Assembly (NCBI RefSeq): GCF_001280565.1
Contig: NZ_LGRO01000001.1
Coordinates: 2,976,001-3,040,000 of the forward strand
From: Sulfobacillus thermosulfidooxidans
Lineage (GTDB): Bacteria > Bacillota > Sulfobacillia > Sulfobacillales > Sulfobacillaceae
Reading direction: 5' to 3'
Length of the DNA stretch: 64,000 nucleotides
Shown: piece by piece, positions 34,243 to 42,147 of the stretch
Numbering within the stretch: the first letter of the stretch is position 1
How the letters are laid out: every line of letters begins with the position of its first letter
Position numbers and translations under genes: made by a program
The notes under the pieces: model-generated
Told to the model about the DNA's origin: nothing
Database searches by the model: none
Seen by the model: only the letters and a program-made list of their open reading frames with translations

Positions 34243-36003
34243 ATGATGCGGGTACGGCTCGATTTTACGGGTGAGATGGAAAAACCCTTGATATTTACCA
34301 AACCCGTTGAGGTGATTTTTGTTAATCAATATCAAGACGTGCTGCCCGCCTTAGAAACGCTTATGTCATGGAGTCTGAAGGGATATTGGATTGCCGGATT
34401 TTTAAGTTACGAAGCGGCTTATGCTCTCATTGATGACGGGTTCTATGCATCCTATTTTGCGGCGGTAGCGCCTGAAGTTTCTTTGCCATTACTGGGATTT
34501 GGAATTTTTGAGGGACCCACTCACATGTGGGATGTTCAGGATAACTATGCGGAGTACCAGGTGGGCGAGTGGATTATGGACGCCCCGGGGGATATCTCCT
34601 CTTACACGCAGAAAATTGCTCAGGTGAAAGAGGCGATTAAACAAGGTTTGACTTATCAAATTAATTACACCGTGCGGCTTCATGCATCCTTTCGGGGTCA
34701 TCCTTGGCCTTATTACCTGGCTTTGAGAGACGCTCAAAAAGCGCCGTATAGTGGATATATAGAATGGAACGATCACGCCATCTTATCCGCTTCGCCCGAG
34801 TTATTTTTTACGTTAAAAGATAATGATGTCATCACGCGGCCAATGAAGGGAACCGCGCCGAGAGGCCGCTATTATGCTGAAGATCAGCAGGTGAGAAGGG
34901 CCTTAGAGCAGTCAAAGAAAAATCGTGCGGAAAATATTATGATTACGGATTTGTTCCGAAACGATTTGGGACGTATGGCTGAGCTTGGCAGTGTCCAAGT
35001 TCGTTCATTATGTCAGGCGGAAGCCTATCCCACCGTCTGGCAGCTGACATCGGAGGTCGGGGCAAAGATTTCTTCACCGGTGTCGTGGCTTAACGTGCTA
35101 AGAGGGCTCTTTCCCTCGGGTTCCATCACAGGTGCACCGAAGTTGAGCAGCATGAAAATCATCCAACAACTCGAAACATCTCCTCGTGAAATCTACTGTG
35201 GCTCTTTAGGTTATGTGAGCCCGTCGGGGGAAGCTACCTTTAATGTGGCCATTCGCACCGTTTGGATTGATAAGCACAAGGGCCGCGCGACGTTTGGGAC
35301 CGGTGGGGGTATTACCTGGGATTCGCGGCCTGATGATGAGTATGAGGAACTTTTGACCAAGGCCCGTTTTCTGACGGTGCGACAGCCACAATTTTCCCTG
35401 TTGGAAACGATAAGACTGGATTATGGGACATTTTGGCTGTTGCCCTATCATTTAGAGCGACTTAAGGCGGCAGCTGCTTTTTATCAGATGGATTTTGAGC
35501 CCCGCGAATTTGAACGCGTCTTAGGCCAGATCCGGAACACTTACCAAAAAGGTCTGTGGCGGGTTCGCCTCATGGTGGATCGCGCAGGTCATATCAGCTA
35601 TCAAGTCCTACCGTGGACCGGCGTGCCTTTGGGTGTGCAAAAGGTGACATGGGCGGCAGAACCTATCTTATCGAGCAACCCATTATTTTTCCACAAGACG
35701 ACCCAAAGAGACTTTTATAACCGCGTCCATCCCCTCCATTCGTCTTTTTTTGATCACGTATTGTGGAATGAAGCGGGGGAAGTGACGGAATTTACACGGG
35801 GAAACATCGTGGTACGATATCACGGTCAACTCCTAACGCCTGCTCAGGACTCAGGATTATTGGCGGGGACCTACCGTGCCTTGTTGCTCGATCATCATAT
35901 CATCAAAGAAGCGCATATTTATCGAGAACAGCTTGCGCAGTGTGATCAGATCTGGTTTATTAATAGTCTTCACGGCTTTGTCCCTGTGTACTTAACCACC
36001 TAA
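34243..36003 (+). CDS. pabBC: Fused aminodeoxychorismate synthase component I and aminodeoxychorismate lyase
   Basis: Bifunctional folate-pathway enzyme of 586 aa. Residues about 1-375 are the chorismate-utilising PabB domain with PMKGTAPRG (the catalytic Lys of PabB enzymes), ENIMITDLFRNDLGR, PSGSITGAPK and EIYCGSLGYVSPSGE. From about residue 385 a class IV aminotransferase-fold PabC domain begins (LLETIRLDYGTFWLLPYHLERL), with the PLP lysine in HKTTQRDFYN (about 486) and NEAGEVTEFTRGNI. Together they turn chorismate plus ammonia into p-aminobenzoate. The glutaminase subunit PabA is not in the window. The N-terminal domain is short, as usual for PabB fusions. It is followed by a convergent terminator. 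Confidence 0.93.
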   Translation: MMRVRLDFTGEMEKPLIFTKPVEVIFVNQYQDVLPALETLMSWSLKGYWIAGFLSYEAAYALIDDGFYASYFAAVAPEVSLPLLGFGIFEGPTHMWDVQDNYAEYQVGEWIMDAPGDISSYTQKIAQVKEAIKQGLTYQINYTVRLHASFRGHPWPYYLALRDAQKAPYSGYIEWNDHAILSASPELFFTLKDNDVITRPMKGTAPRGRYYAEDQQVRRALEQSKKNRAENIMITDLFRNDLGRMAELGSVQVRSLCQAEAYPTVWQLTSEVGAKISSPVSWLNVLRGLFPSGSITGAPKLSSMKIIQQLETSPREIYCGSLGYVSPSGEATFNVAIRTVWIDKHKGRATFGTGGGITWDSRPDDEYEELLTKARFLTVRQPQFSLLETIRLDYGTFWLLPYHLERLKAAAAFYQMDFEPREFERVLGQIRNTYQKGLWRVRLMVDRAGHISYQVLPWTGVPLGVQKVTWAAEPILSSNPLFFHKTTQRDFYNRVHPLHSSFFDHVLWNEAGEVTEFTRGNIVVRYHGQLLTPAQDSGLLAGTYRALLLDHHIIKEAHIYREQLAQCDQIWFINSLHGFVPVYLTT

Positions 36004-36026
36004 CTCCTTATAGAGCGGAACGTTAA

Positions 36027-36048
36027 AGGGGAGCCTGAGGACTCCCCT
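36027..36048. terminator. Bidirectional terminator after pabBC
   Basis: Stem AGGGGAG / CTCCCCT with loop CCTGAGGA between convergent genes. Short A/T tracts flank both sides (TTAA before, TATGGCTTTA after). Confidence 0.65.
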
Positions 36049-36062
36049 ATGGCTTTACTAAA

Positions 36063-36326
36063 TTAAAGGTCTTTTTTCCAGTCTTTTAGGGTCTTGGCGA
36101 CCTCGTCGGCCGAGACTTGCCCACGGATTTCGATGTGTTGCCCGTCCTCGAGCAGGGTAAAGGAATCAATTTTGGCGAGGAATTCTTCGTCACCACATGA
36201 ACAGGAACCGCCGGAACATTCATTCACCAGGTTTTGTACCGCTTCTTTAGTGACTCCGGGCAATTCTACAATTATCTTGTCGGAATCCTTATCCGCCTTA
36301 ATTTTTGCCACGTCCCGAATATCCAT
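36063..36326 (-). CDS. Small Cys-cluster protein behind a palindromic site, unknown function
   Basis: 87 aa from the ATG at 36326 (ATG 36329 is also possible; the open frame extends further upstream but only through the palindrome). The sequence is acidic, with a compact cluster ECSGGSCSCGDEE near residues 35-47 that could bind metal, and otherwise alternating strands (DKIIVELPGV, HIEIRGQVS) like a small alpha/beta domain. The ribosome site GAGGGGG partly overlaps one arm of a perfect 14-bp inverted repeat, so its translation or transcription is probably controlled there. No family was recognised. Confidence 0.65.
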   Translation of the reverse strand: MDIRDVAKIKADKDSDKIIVELPGVTKEAVQNLVNECSGGSCSCGDEEFLAKIDSFTLLEDGQHIEIRGQVSADEVAKTLKDWKKDL

Positions 36327-36335
36327 CATAAACCC

Positions 36336-36369
36336 CCTCGGTATATCAACATATATTGATATACCGAGG
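36336..36369. promoter_or_regulatory. Perfect 14-bp inverted repeat controlling the Cys-cluster gene
   Basis: Arms CCTCGGTATATCAA (36336-36349) and TTGATATACCGAGG (36356-36369) with loop CATATA. It lies immediately upstream of the small gene. As DNA it has ATATCAA-N6-TTGATAT symmetry, reminiscent of ArsR/SmtB-type operators. As RNA it would pair part of the Shine-Dalgarno sequence. Confidence 0.6.
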
Positions 36370-36427
36370 ATAGAGGTTTTCAGCTTGTGTGTCAATGACT
36401 GTGGTGACACCCGAGAGCCGATGGGTA

Positions 36428-36841
36428 TCACTTGGAATGTTCAGATTTTTGCTGGTGGGTCCATGATTTCAGATGGTTTTCGAGAAGACTATTCATGTCG
36501 CGTTGCCAGCTTTCCCATATGGCGTTCAGTTTTTGGGTCAATAGGGTTTGCATGAGATGGATGTCATCATCACTGATGGCATTGAGCGAGGGTGCGCCGA
36601 TGATTTGGCGGATATGTTTAAACTGTTGATATTTTTTAAGCTGGTTGATATGGTCGGGTTCCAATTTTTCTAGCAGTTGTAGCCCGGCGGACAGAGCTAG
36701 CGAAATGACATGAGGCCACATGGATGAGGGAAACCGGCTCAAATATTCGGTGATGGTCGAATCAACAGGTAGCGCCTCAATGCTTAGCGTATGGTGGATC
36801 ATATCTAGCCGGGTGATTTTAATCGGAGTTTTGTTCTCCAT
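36428..36841 (-). CDS. Hypothetical protein coupled to the HipA-like gene
   Basis: 137 aa from the ATG at 36841 (a GTG two codons upstream is also possible). It is largely helical, with no membrane segment and no recognised motif; pieces such as PSSMWPHVISLALSAGLQLLE and HIRQIIGAPSL look like amphipathic helices. The start overlaps the end of the HipA-like gene by 23 nt, so the two are translated together and probably act together. The conserved coupling is the only functional hint. Confidence 0.65.
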   Translation of the reverse strand: MENKTPIKITRLDMIHHTLSIEALPVDSTITEYLSRFPSSMWPHVISLALSAGLQLLEKLEPDHINQLKKYQQFKHIRQIIGAPSLNAISDDDIHLMQTLLTQKLNAIWESWQRDMNSLLENHLKSWTHQQKSEHSK

Positions 36842-37883
36842 GGTCACTGGATACCCCCCGCTCGGGTGTGCTGGCTAAGGCTTCTTGCGCTGTGTCTTCA
36901 TTGTTAAGCTCAGCAGCAGGCAAAACCTTGTCACTATAACCCATCCCAGCATAAGGCCCATCGTTTCCGCTGGCACTGACGTTTACGTTTTGCTCCCCGT
37001 CTTTAGGTGGAATTTTATCAAACCCTTGGTGTGACAAATCAGAAGGGAATTTTAAACGAGCATCCTGGGTGGGGATAACGTCTTTAAGGCGTTTGTTGTG
37101 ATTCCACAGCCACTCTAAATGATGAGCTACTTTTTCCAATGTCTTTTGCCGATAGGACAGAAATTCCACAATAGCTTCCTGGCGTTCGGAGGAAAGCCCC
37201 CACTGTTTGGGTACACTATTGACAATATTTCTAAGATCCCATGTCGTGAGGGAAAGAATTTTTTCTAGTGCGGAATCAAATCGCAATGGGTAGGGAATGT
37301 CCCGAGCAATAGCGGTTAGGGGAGAGGGTAAAGGAAATTGGCGCCGGTAGCGCCGCAAACTTTCCATTGACCACAAAGGACCGCCAGGAAAGATGAAGCC
37401 ATGATCAATAATCATGAATTTCGAAGACGTGCCTTGAGGAATGCGTAAAATATGAGAAAATTTGACGTCGCGGTTAAAGAGCCATGATTCAAAGAGCGCG
37501 CATAACGGGAGTTGGGACCCATTTGATAGATCATGAACCTTATCCGTTCTTTTGATAGGACGAGCTTCGGCAATATAAAGTGTGCCAAACTGTAAGCCGG
37601 GCTGCCAGCGATACTTGGTCAGATACGGCATTTCCTTCAATTGAGACCATGACACATCAACCAAGACCACATCAGGAACGGGAACGCCAATGACCTGGCC
37701 TAGCAGGGTGCCGATTAAATCGCTGCATAAGCTGCGTGTCGTTTGCGGGTTATGTTGGAATTTGACATGCACAACACGACCATCTTCTAACCGCAATAAT
37801 AAAGGCTTGGATCCGCCGGAACCCTGGGGACGAATAAATGCGGCGGCTTTGACAATTTCCAGTGGATAATGCGAATCGCTCAT
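36819..37883 (-). CDS. HipA-like kinase-fold protein (HipA_2 type)
   Basis: About 354 aa from ATG 37883, which has AAAGGGG upstream; the open frame to 37964 lacks a ribosome site. The first 260 residues resemble the HipA-like kinase domain family (PF20613-type): IRPQGSGGSKPLLLRLEDGRVVHVKF gives a glycine-rich loop with a Lys strand, DLIGTLLGQVIGVPVPDVVLV follows, FESWLFNRDVK fits the catalytic-loop Asp/Asn region, and FMIIDHGFIFPG gives a DHG in the metal-binding position. The C-terminal 90 residues are low-complexity (Glu/Asn/Ser-rich). No HipB-type antitoxin is adjacent, so a classical toxin-antitoxin role is unlikely. Homologous proteins occur near spore and surface genes; this is an inference. 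Confidence 0.65.
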   Translation of the reverse strand: MSDSHYPLEIVKAAAFIRPQGSGGSKPLLLRLEDGRVVHVKFQHNPQTTRSLCSDLIGTLLGQVIGVPVPDVVLVDVSWSQLKEMPYLTKYRWQPGLQFGTLYIAEARPIKRTDKVHDLSNGSQLPLCALFESWLFNRDVKFSHILRIPQGTSSKFMIIDHGFIFPGGPLWSMESLRRYRRQFPLPSPLTAIARDIPYPLRFDSALEKILSLTTWDLRNIVNSVPKQWGLSSERQEAIVEFLSYRQKTLEKVAHHLEWLWNHNKRLKDVIPTQDARLKFPSDLSHQGFDKIPPKDGEQNVNVSASGNDGPYAGMGYSDKVLPAAELNNEDTAQEALASTPERGVSSDHGEQNSD

Positions 37884-37962
37884 GACAATACCCCTTTGGC
37901 CCAGAGTCATATAAAAGCATGGGCTAACATAATCAAGAAAATATGAAAGGACTGATGACATC

Positions 37963-38439
37963 ATGGATAAAGGTCGGGAGGAACCGGAAAAAAGTTCTGG
38001 CTCTTATGGTGCGAATCATGCCCAAGGAGAAAAACGCAGTCCCTTACAAGCCCGGTGGACGTCGTCATTGGACATGGGGAGCGTTGATAAACCGACGGAG
38101 CGCCCGGTGGATTCCAATGACCTTACCGGTTCAAACTCCTCTAGCAAGGACCAAGCCTCGGTGAAATCGCCACCACCCACTCATTCCCCGGATAGCAGTT
38201 CTAAGAAATTGGAGCCGGACAAAAATACGCCTGTGAATCCGTCTTCTTTGATTCATCAATTGCGAGACGTCGCGGCATTACTCGTACAGCTGGCTCAAAG
38301 CTTAGAACAGTTAGAAAATGTGTTGCACGCACATTCTGATCCTTTGCCGCCTAAAGAGCCTTCAGCCTCGAATTTGTCGCAGCTCGTGAAAGATCGTCCC
38401 GATTTACAAGCTCTGCTGCGCCAATACTTATTTAAGTGA
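37963..38439 (+). CDS. Low-complexity protein of unknown function
   Basis: 158 aa. Residues 1-90 are disordered (Ser, Lys, Pro, Asp-rich). Residues about 95-158 contain a likely coiled coil (LRDVAALLVQLAQSLEQLENVLHA) and a short C-terminal helix (DRPDLQALLRQYLFK). The C-terminal helix recalls small coat-assembly peptides, but no family is recognised. It is divergent from the HipA-like gene with only 79 nt between the starts, so both may share a promoter region. The ribosome site is weak (AAAGGA 13 nt upstream), so the start is uncertain. Confidence 0.5.
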   Translation: MDKGREEPEKSSGSYGANHAQGEKRSPLQARWTSSLDMGSVDKPTERPVDSNDLTGSNSSSKDQASVKSPPPTHSPDSSSKKLEPDKNTPVNPSSLIHQLRDVAALLVQLAQSLEQLENVLHAHSDPLPPKEPSASNLSQLVKDRPDLQALLRQYLFK

Positions 38440-38465
38440 TCGGGATTTCTTGCGCGATGTAATCC

Positions 38466-38522
38466 CTGGGGGGATAGCTAGAACCTGTGGATGAATTCTC
38501 ACGATCCTAGCCGGCTCCCCAG
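38466..38522. terminator. Long imperfect hairpin between convergent genes
   Basis: CTGGGG-GG-AT-AGCTAG pairs with CTAGC-CGG-CTCCCCAG (ends at 38522). It lies between the low-complexity gene and the DUF2642-like gene, as expected for a shared terminator. Confidence 0.5.
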
Positions 38523-38531
38523 AGAAAGGTA

Positions 38532-38933
38532 TTACGAGCCCGAAGAAAAGCGTCCAATCAAAGGTAGGATGCGATCGAAGAAGGGAAGGCGGTCGATGCC
38601 TACCAGGTTGGAAATAGGTATAATCACTTGATCGCGGAATCCAAGGCTCACGCTGCCCGCAATGACGTCCCGCATGACAATAAAGTCACTGCCCACCTGA
38701 TATAGATTGCCTACCAAAGTCGAAGCGTTATCAACGGCTGAAGAAAGACTCACGCGAACATAATCTCCAACCAGAGAGGATAAATAGGCGTCAAAACTCG
38801 ATGGAATACTAGAGTCTTCCGATTCACTGGACGCATACGAATTTTGTTCGCCCAATAAAAATAACAGGGGCAATAAATCGCGCCGTTGACCTAATAATAA
38901 AAGCGGCAATAATTCTTCCCAAGATGTATTCAC
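38532..38933 (-). CDS. DUF2642-like protein with Leu-rich N-terminal peptide
   Basis: 133 aa. Residues 1-32 form a Leu-rich opening (EELLPLLLLGQRRDLLPLLF) ending LLGEQ. Residues about 48-130 look like the small barrel found in DUF2642 spore-coat-associated proteins (DYVRVSLSS, YQVGSDFIVMRD, VIIPISNLVGI). GTG start with AAGGAGG 8 nt upstream. The Leu-rich opening resembles the tiny peptides encoded just upstream on the same strand (39090-39224, 39252-39380), suggesting one surface or coat assembly unit. The DUF2642 match is by pattern, not by search. Confidence 0.6.
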   Translation of the reverse strand: MNTSWEELLPLLLLGQRRDLLPLLFLLGEQNSYASSESEDSSIPSSFDAYLSSLVGDYVRVSLSSAVDNASTLVGNLYQVGSDFIVMRDVIAGSVSLGFRDQVIIPISNLVGIDRLPFFDRILPLIGRFSSGS

Positions 38934-38999
38934 CTACAATGCCTCCTTAATATCGTATAAACGGTCTTGTCGATATTGGACTCAAACGTGCTCTGATAT

Positions 39000-39050
39000 C
39001 CGGACCTAAGGACGCCCTAGGACTTTTCAGGGTATTGTCCTAAGGTCCGG
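39000..39050. repeat. Large intergenic inverted repeat
   Basis: Arms of 14 nt (CCGGACCTAAGGAC and GTCCTAAGGTCCGG, one mismatch) enclose 23 nt that contain a further small stem. It lies between the DUF2642-like gene and the tiny-peptide gene. No T-run follows on either strand. Confidence 0.55.
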
Positions 39051-39089
39051 CGTGTTATGATCGGTTCTTCGCAGGATATTTAGTTGGTC

Positions 39090-39224
39090 TTAGTAGGAGC
39101 AAGAACGCGAACTACGGCTGCGAGGAAATTCTCCGACCAATAAGAGTAATAAGACTAAATCAATCGGGAAATGACGGCGATGATGGTGATGATGATGCGA
39201 TGAACAACTTTGGGATGGATTCAT
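39090..39224 (-). CDS. Tiny His/Leu-rich peptide A (44 aa)
   Basis: The minus-strand ATG at 39224 is preceded by GAGGAGGAG, 6 nt away, an excellent ribosome site for so short a frame. The peptide has a six-His run followed by RRHFPIDLVLLLLLVGEF and a Ser/Arg tail ending SCSY. The core RRHFPI and the Leu run also occur in peptide B at 39252-39380. The strong initiation signal and the paralogue argue that it is a real gene. A coat or membrane-associated peptide is plausible; no known family is recognised. Confidence 0.65.
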   Translation of the reverse strand: MNPSQSCSSHHHHHHRRHFPIDLVLLLLLVGEFPRSRSSRSCSY

Positions 39225-39251
39225 GATGGGCTCCTCCTCATAGAATGTCAG

Positions 39252-39380
39252 TTAAACAATCATACGCGAGCAAGAATAGGACGTGTATGATGAATGACGG
39301 TGTTCCTCCAACACCAATAGCAACAAAAGCAAGCCGATCGGAAAATGCCGGCGACCCCTATCATGATGTGCGTGGCTCAC
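39252..39380 (-). CDS. Tiny His/Leu-rich peptide B (42 aa), paralogue of peptide A
   Basis: GTG start at 39380 with AGGAGG 10 nt upstream, stop TAA at 39252. It reads SHAHHDRGRRHFPIGLLLLL, then EEHRHSS and a tail with YSCSRMIV. It shares RRHFPI, the Leu run and a Ser/Tyr/Cys-containing tail with peptide A, which starts 28 nt further along. The two therefore form a tandem duplicate pair on one message, probably continuing to the DUF2642-like gene. Confidence 0.6.
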   Translation of the reverse strand: MSHAHHDRGRRHFPIGLLLLLLVLEEHRHSSYTSYSCSRMIV

Positions 39381-39593
39381 CTTGCTAACACCTCCTGTCG
39401 TGGATCGACTTCACAGGCATACTATTCAACAATTTCCTTATGTGACACAAAATGGAAAAGATTTATGGAATGGCTTTTTAAAGCTATCGTATGGCGTCTT
39501 AGTCGAAACCATATTCCTGGAGGTTCTATTGAAACCCGCGTAAAGGCATGATAATGTAGCAAAAACTTAAAAATCTGGAAGGAGGCGCCCTGC

Positions 39594-40169
39594 ATGGAAT
39601 GTTATGTAATTCGGCATGCCGAGACCGTACTTAATCGCAAAAATGTGCTGCAAGGATGGGCTGATGCCCCCTTATCAGATAACGGCATGATCCAAGCCAT
39701 GAAATTGGCTGGGGTCTTGCCATCATGGCCCATATTTAGCAGTGATTTAAAACGGGCGTTACATACGGCAGAACTCTTTGCGGTTCCTGGCCAACGAATT
39801 CAGCCAGATGCCAGACTTCGGGAAATTCATGTCGGCGTGTGGCAAGGACTATCCAAAGAACGTTTACGTCACACCTCTTTATGGCAACGATATCAACGAT
39901 CCCCTTCATCGTTTAGATTTCCTGGCGGCGAAAGTTTAAAAGATTTGCAATACCGCATTGTTGGAGCTTTTCAAGAATACCAAGAGCGTCTTGACCACTT
40001 CATTATCGTATCCCATCGCCTTGCCATTAAGAGTCTCTTATGCCATTTACAAGGTTGGTCCTTAGATCAAATTCATCAGATCGATTTACCGAATGCGGCT
40101 GTTTTGCATATTTATAATGACTGTGATGATCACCAGCTATCCATTAAACCCTTTATCTTGCATGATTGA
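39594..40169 (+). CDS. Histidine phosphatase family protein (phosphoglycerate mutase-like)
   Basis: 191 aa. The phosphohistidine motif is IRHAETVLN, with His8, in place of RHG. GWADAPLSDNG and SSDLKRALHTAE follow, the acid residue is in REIHVGVWQG, and the second His is in VSHRLAIK. Family members are broad phosphatases, cobalamin (CobC) phosphatases or mutases; the size fits a stand-alone phosphatase. Strong ribosome site AAGGAGG 8 nt before the ATG. No cobalamin genes are nearby. Confidence 0.85.
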   Translation: MECYVIRHAETVLNRKNVLQGWADAPLSDNGMIQAMKLAGVLPSWPIFSSDLKRALHTAELFAVPGQRIQPDARLREIHVGVWQGLSKERLRHTSLWQRYQRSPSSFRFPGGESLKDLQYRIVGAFQEYQERLDHFIIVSHRLAIKSLLCHLQGWSLDQIHQIDLPNAAVLHIYNDCDDHQLSIKPFILHD

Positions 40170-40608
40170 CGCAAAATAACGAGAATCATCAGGCAGGAAA
40201 TCATTAATCCCGGATAAAACCGTAACATGATGATAATGGGCCGTAAAAATCCCACGATGTTTTGACCGTGATATGGTTAATCCACAATTTATTAGCGGAA
40301 GTGTGTTAATCCTGGTCTTTCGTTTCTGTTGCGTCAGGTACACCTAGTAAGACTTCTTCACGCACCGTATCTTTACAGGTCATGAGGAAACCATGATCAC
40401 CCGTGAAGAATAAAATGAGATGAAACGAGGACCATTACAGACACTTAAAAAGCTTTCCGGCGTTAAGGCGGATAAATCTTTTTAATCAAGATTAGCGTTT
40501 TTCCGAGGATGCGTAAGTCGTGTCAAGAGGTTTCATATTTAAAGATGATGAGATCTGTTAAAAGGAACAGCATGTCTTAGGTGCGACAGACACAAGGAGA
40601 AGCCAACA
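40170..40608. other. Intergenic spacer before the hydroxyacid dehydrogenase gene
   Basis: 439 nt without a supported gene. It contains a 9-bp inverted repeat TTCTTCACG / CGTGAAGAA (40354-40362 and 40402-40410) around 39 nt, possibly an operator or weak hairpin. The remainder is AT-rich, and the ATG at 40609 has AAGGAG upstream. No clear promoter boxes were chosen. Confidence 0.4.
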
Positions 40609-41502
40609 ATGATCGTGATAACGGAATCGGTACATCCCGTAGCGTTAGAAATGCTGTCATCATATGAGATTTACTATGATCCCGATCTTTATGCCCACAG
40701 GGAAGCCTTGTTTAGCGTGTTATCCAGGGCGCGTGGTTTAATTGTGCGCAACAAAACTCAAGTGGATGCGGAACTTTTGGCTCATGCGCCCCATTTGCAA
40801 GTGATCGGGCGTTTAGGCGTCGGACTTGACAATATTCATACCGATTTGTTATCGCCTAAGGGAATTCATTTAATAGTTCCCCGGGGTGCCAATGCCATTT
40901 CTGTGGCAGAATATGTTCTGGGCATGCTGATTGCTTTTCAACGTCATTTATTGCTGTTGACGCAGCAGGTCCGTCAAGGTGGGTGGATACGCGACATGTC
41001 TGGTTTAGAAATCGGTGGGAGAACATTGGCGGTAATAGGATACGGGGCCACAGGTCAAGCGGTGGCACAACGGGCGCAGGCGTTTCACATGCGCCTTAGA
41101 GTATACGATCCTTTTGCTCAAGTTCCACAAAAATGGGCAACCTCAACACTAGAAGAGGTTTTAGACGGGGCGGATGTGGTGAGCTTGCACGTGCCTTTGA
41201 CAGCAAAGACCTTTCACCTGCTTAATGAAAAGACGCTCGCAATCTTACCCCACCACGCGACGGTGATCAATACAGCCCGTGGGGAATTAATTGATGAGTC
41301 CCAGTTATTGGCGGCATTGACGCGGAAACATCTCGGTGGCGCGATTCTTGACGTTCGCGAAGTGGAACCGCCTCAAGCCTCCGACAAATTACTGTACCAA
41401 GACAATGTGTGGTGTACACCGCATATTGCCGGATTAACCGAGGACAGTCAAATAGCTATTGCGCGCTACGTCGCGCAAGGACTTATCGAGGTTTTAGGAT
41501 AA
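40609..41502 (+). CDS. D-isomer-specific 2-hydroxyacid dehydrogenase
   Basis: NAD(P)-dependent dehydrogenase of 297 aa, SerA/GhrB-like but shorter than most (310-530 aa). GYGATGQAVAQRA (about residues 144-156) binds the nucleotide. The catalytic set is Arg in NTARGELID, Glu in REVEPP and His in CTPHIAG. No C-terminal ACT domain is present, so it is not a full-length regulated PGDH. The substrate (2-oxo/2-hydroxy acid, glyoxylate or phosphoglycerate) is open. panD is 63 nt downstream on the same strand. Confidence 0.87.
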   Translation: MIVITESVHPVALEMLSSYEIYYDPDLYAHREALFSVLSRARGLIVRNKTQVDAELLAHAPHLQVIGRLGVGLDNIHTDLLSPKGIHLIVPRGANAISVAEYVLGMLIAFQRHLLLLTQQVRQGGWIRDMSGLEIGGRTLAVIGYGATGQAVAQRAQAFHMRLRVYDPFAQVPQKWATSTLEEVLDGADVVSLHVPLTAKTFHLLNEKTLAILPHHATVINTARGELIDESQLLAALTRKHLGGAILDVREVEPPQASDKLLYQDNVWCTPHIAGLTEDSQIAIARYVAQGLIEVLG

Positions 41503-41565
41503 GCGAGACAACTTTTTTCCTTCTCGGGTTCACGGTAAGATAGATGAAGAGAAAGGAGTATGGGG

Positions 41566-41952
41566 ATGCAATATCGGATGTTAGCAGCAAAGATTCACCG
41601 TGCTCGAGTGACGGAAGCCAATTTGAATTATGTGGGTTCGATTACCATTGATCAGGAATTACTAGATGCTACGGGTCTTTTGCCTTACGAAATGGTTCAA
41701 ATCACGAATTTGTCGAATGGAGAATTGTGGCAAACCTATATTATTCCCGGCCCGCCGCATGGGGGTGATATTTGTCTTAACGGTCCGCCTGCCCGGTTGT
41801 TTCATCCCGGGGATTTGGTGATTATCTTAGGATTTCGATTATATGACGCCAGCGAATTATTATCTCATCAACCGACGGTCGTCTTTGTCGATGAAAATAA
41901 TCACATCACGGAAGTGGTTCGAGAAGAAACGCCCTTTCGCACCAACCCGTAA
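41566..41952 (+). CDS. panD: Aspartate 1-decarboxylase proenzyme
   Basis: Pyruvoyl enzyme that decarboxylates aspartate to beta-alanine for pantothenate/CoA. 128 aa from ATG 41566 (AAGGAG 7-8 nt upstream; ATG 41560 is too close to it). Self-cleavage is expected between Gly24 and Ser25 in NYVGSITID. The active-site Lys9 lies in AAKIHRA, and NGPPARL and ILGFRLYD are family blocks. A terminator follows at 42125. Confidence 0.95.
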   Translation: MQYRMLAAKIHRARVTEANLNYVGSITIDQELLDATGLLPYEMVQITNLSNGELWQTYIIPGPPHGGDICLNGPPARLFHPGDLVIILGFRLYDASELLSHQPTVVFVDENNHITEVVREETPFRTNP

Positions 41953-42124
41953 GAGCGGCGGGAGATACTCGACTTAAGATTCTTAAAGGTCGGATTCCTT
42001 GATGGATCACATCCAGGAACGTGATCAGGACTAAAGAATGCTTGGGTCGAGTATTTTGTTGATAACATGATCCACGATCCGATTAGTAGGTGTGCATGAC
42101 ATTTTTTAGTGAAGCGCATAACTT

Positions 42125-42147
42125 GTCGCCTTAAGGGCGACTTTTTT
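42125..42147 (+). terminator. Rho-independent terminator after panD
   Basis: Stem GTCGCC / GGCGAC with loop TTAAG, followed by six T (42142-42147). A textbook hairpin, though about 170 nt past the panD stop. Confidence 0.8.

Noticed and set aside
39345-39551. Plus-strand frame of 68 aa overlapping peptide B
   Set aside because: No ribosome site for the long frame; the antisense peptide B has the strong signals. A shorter frame beginning at about 39464 (28 aa) also lacks support.
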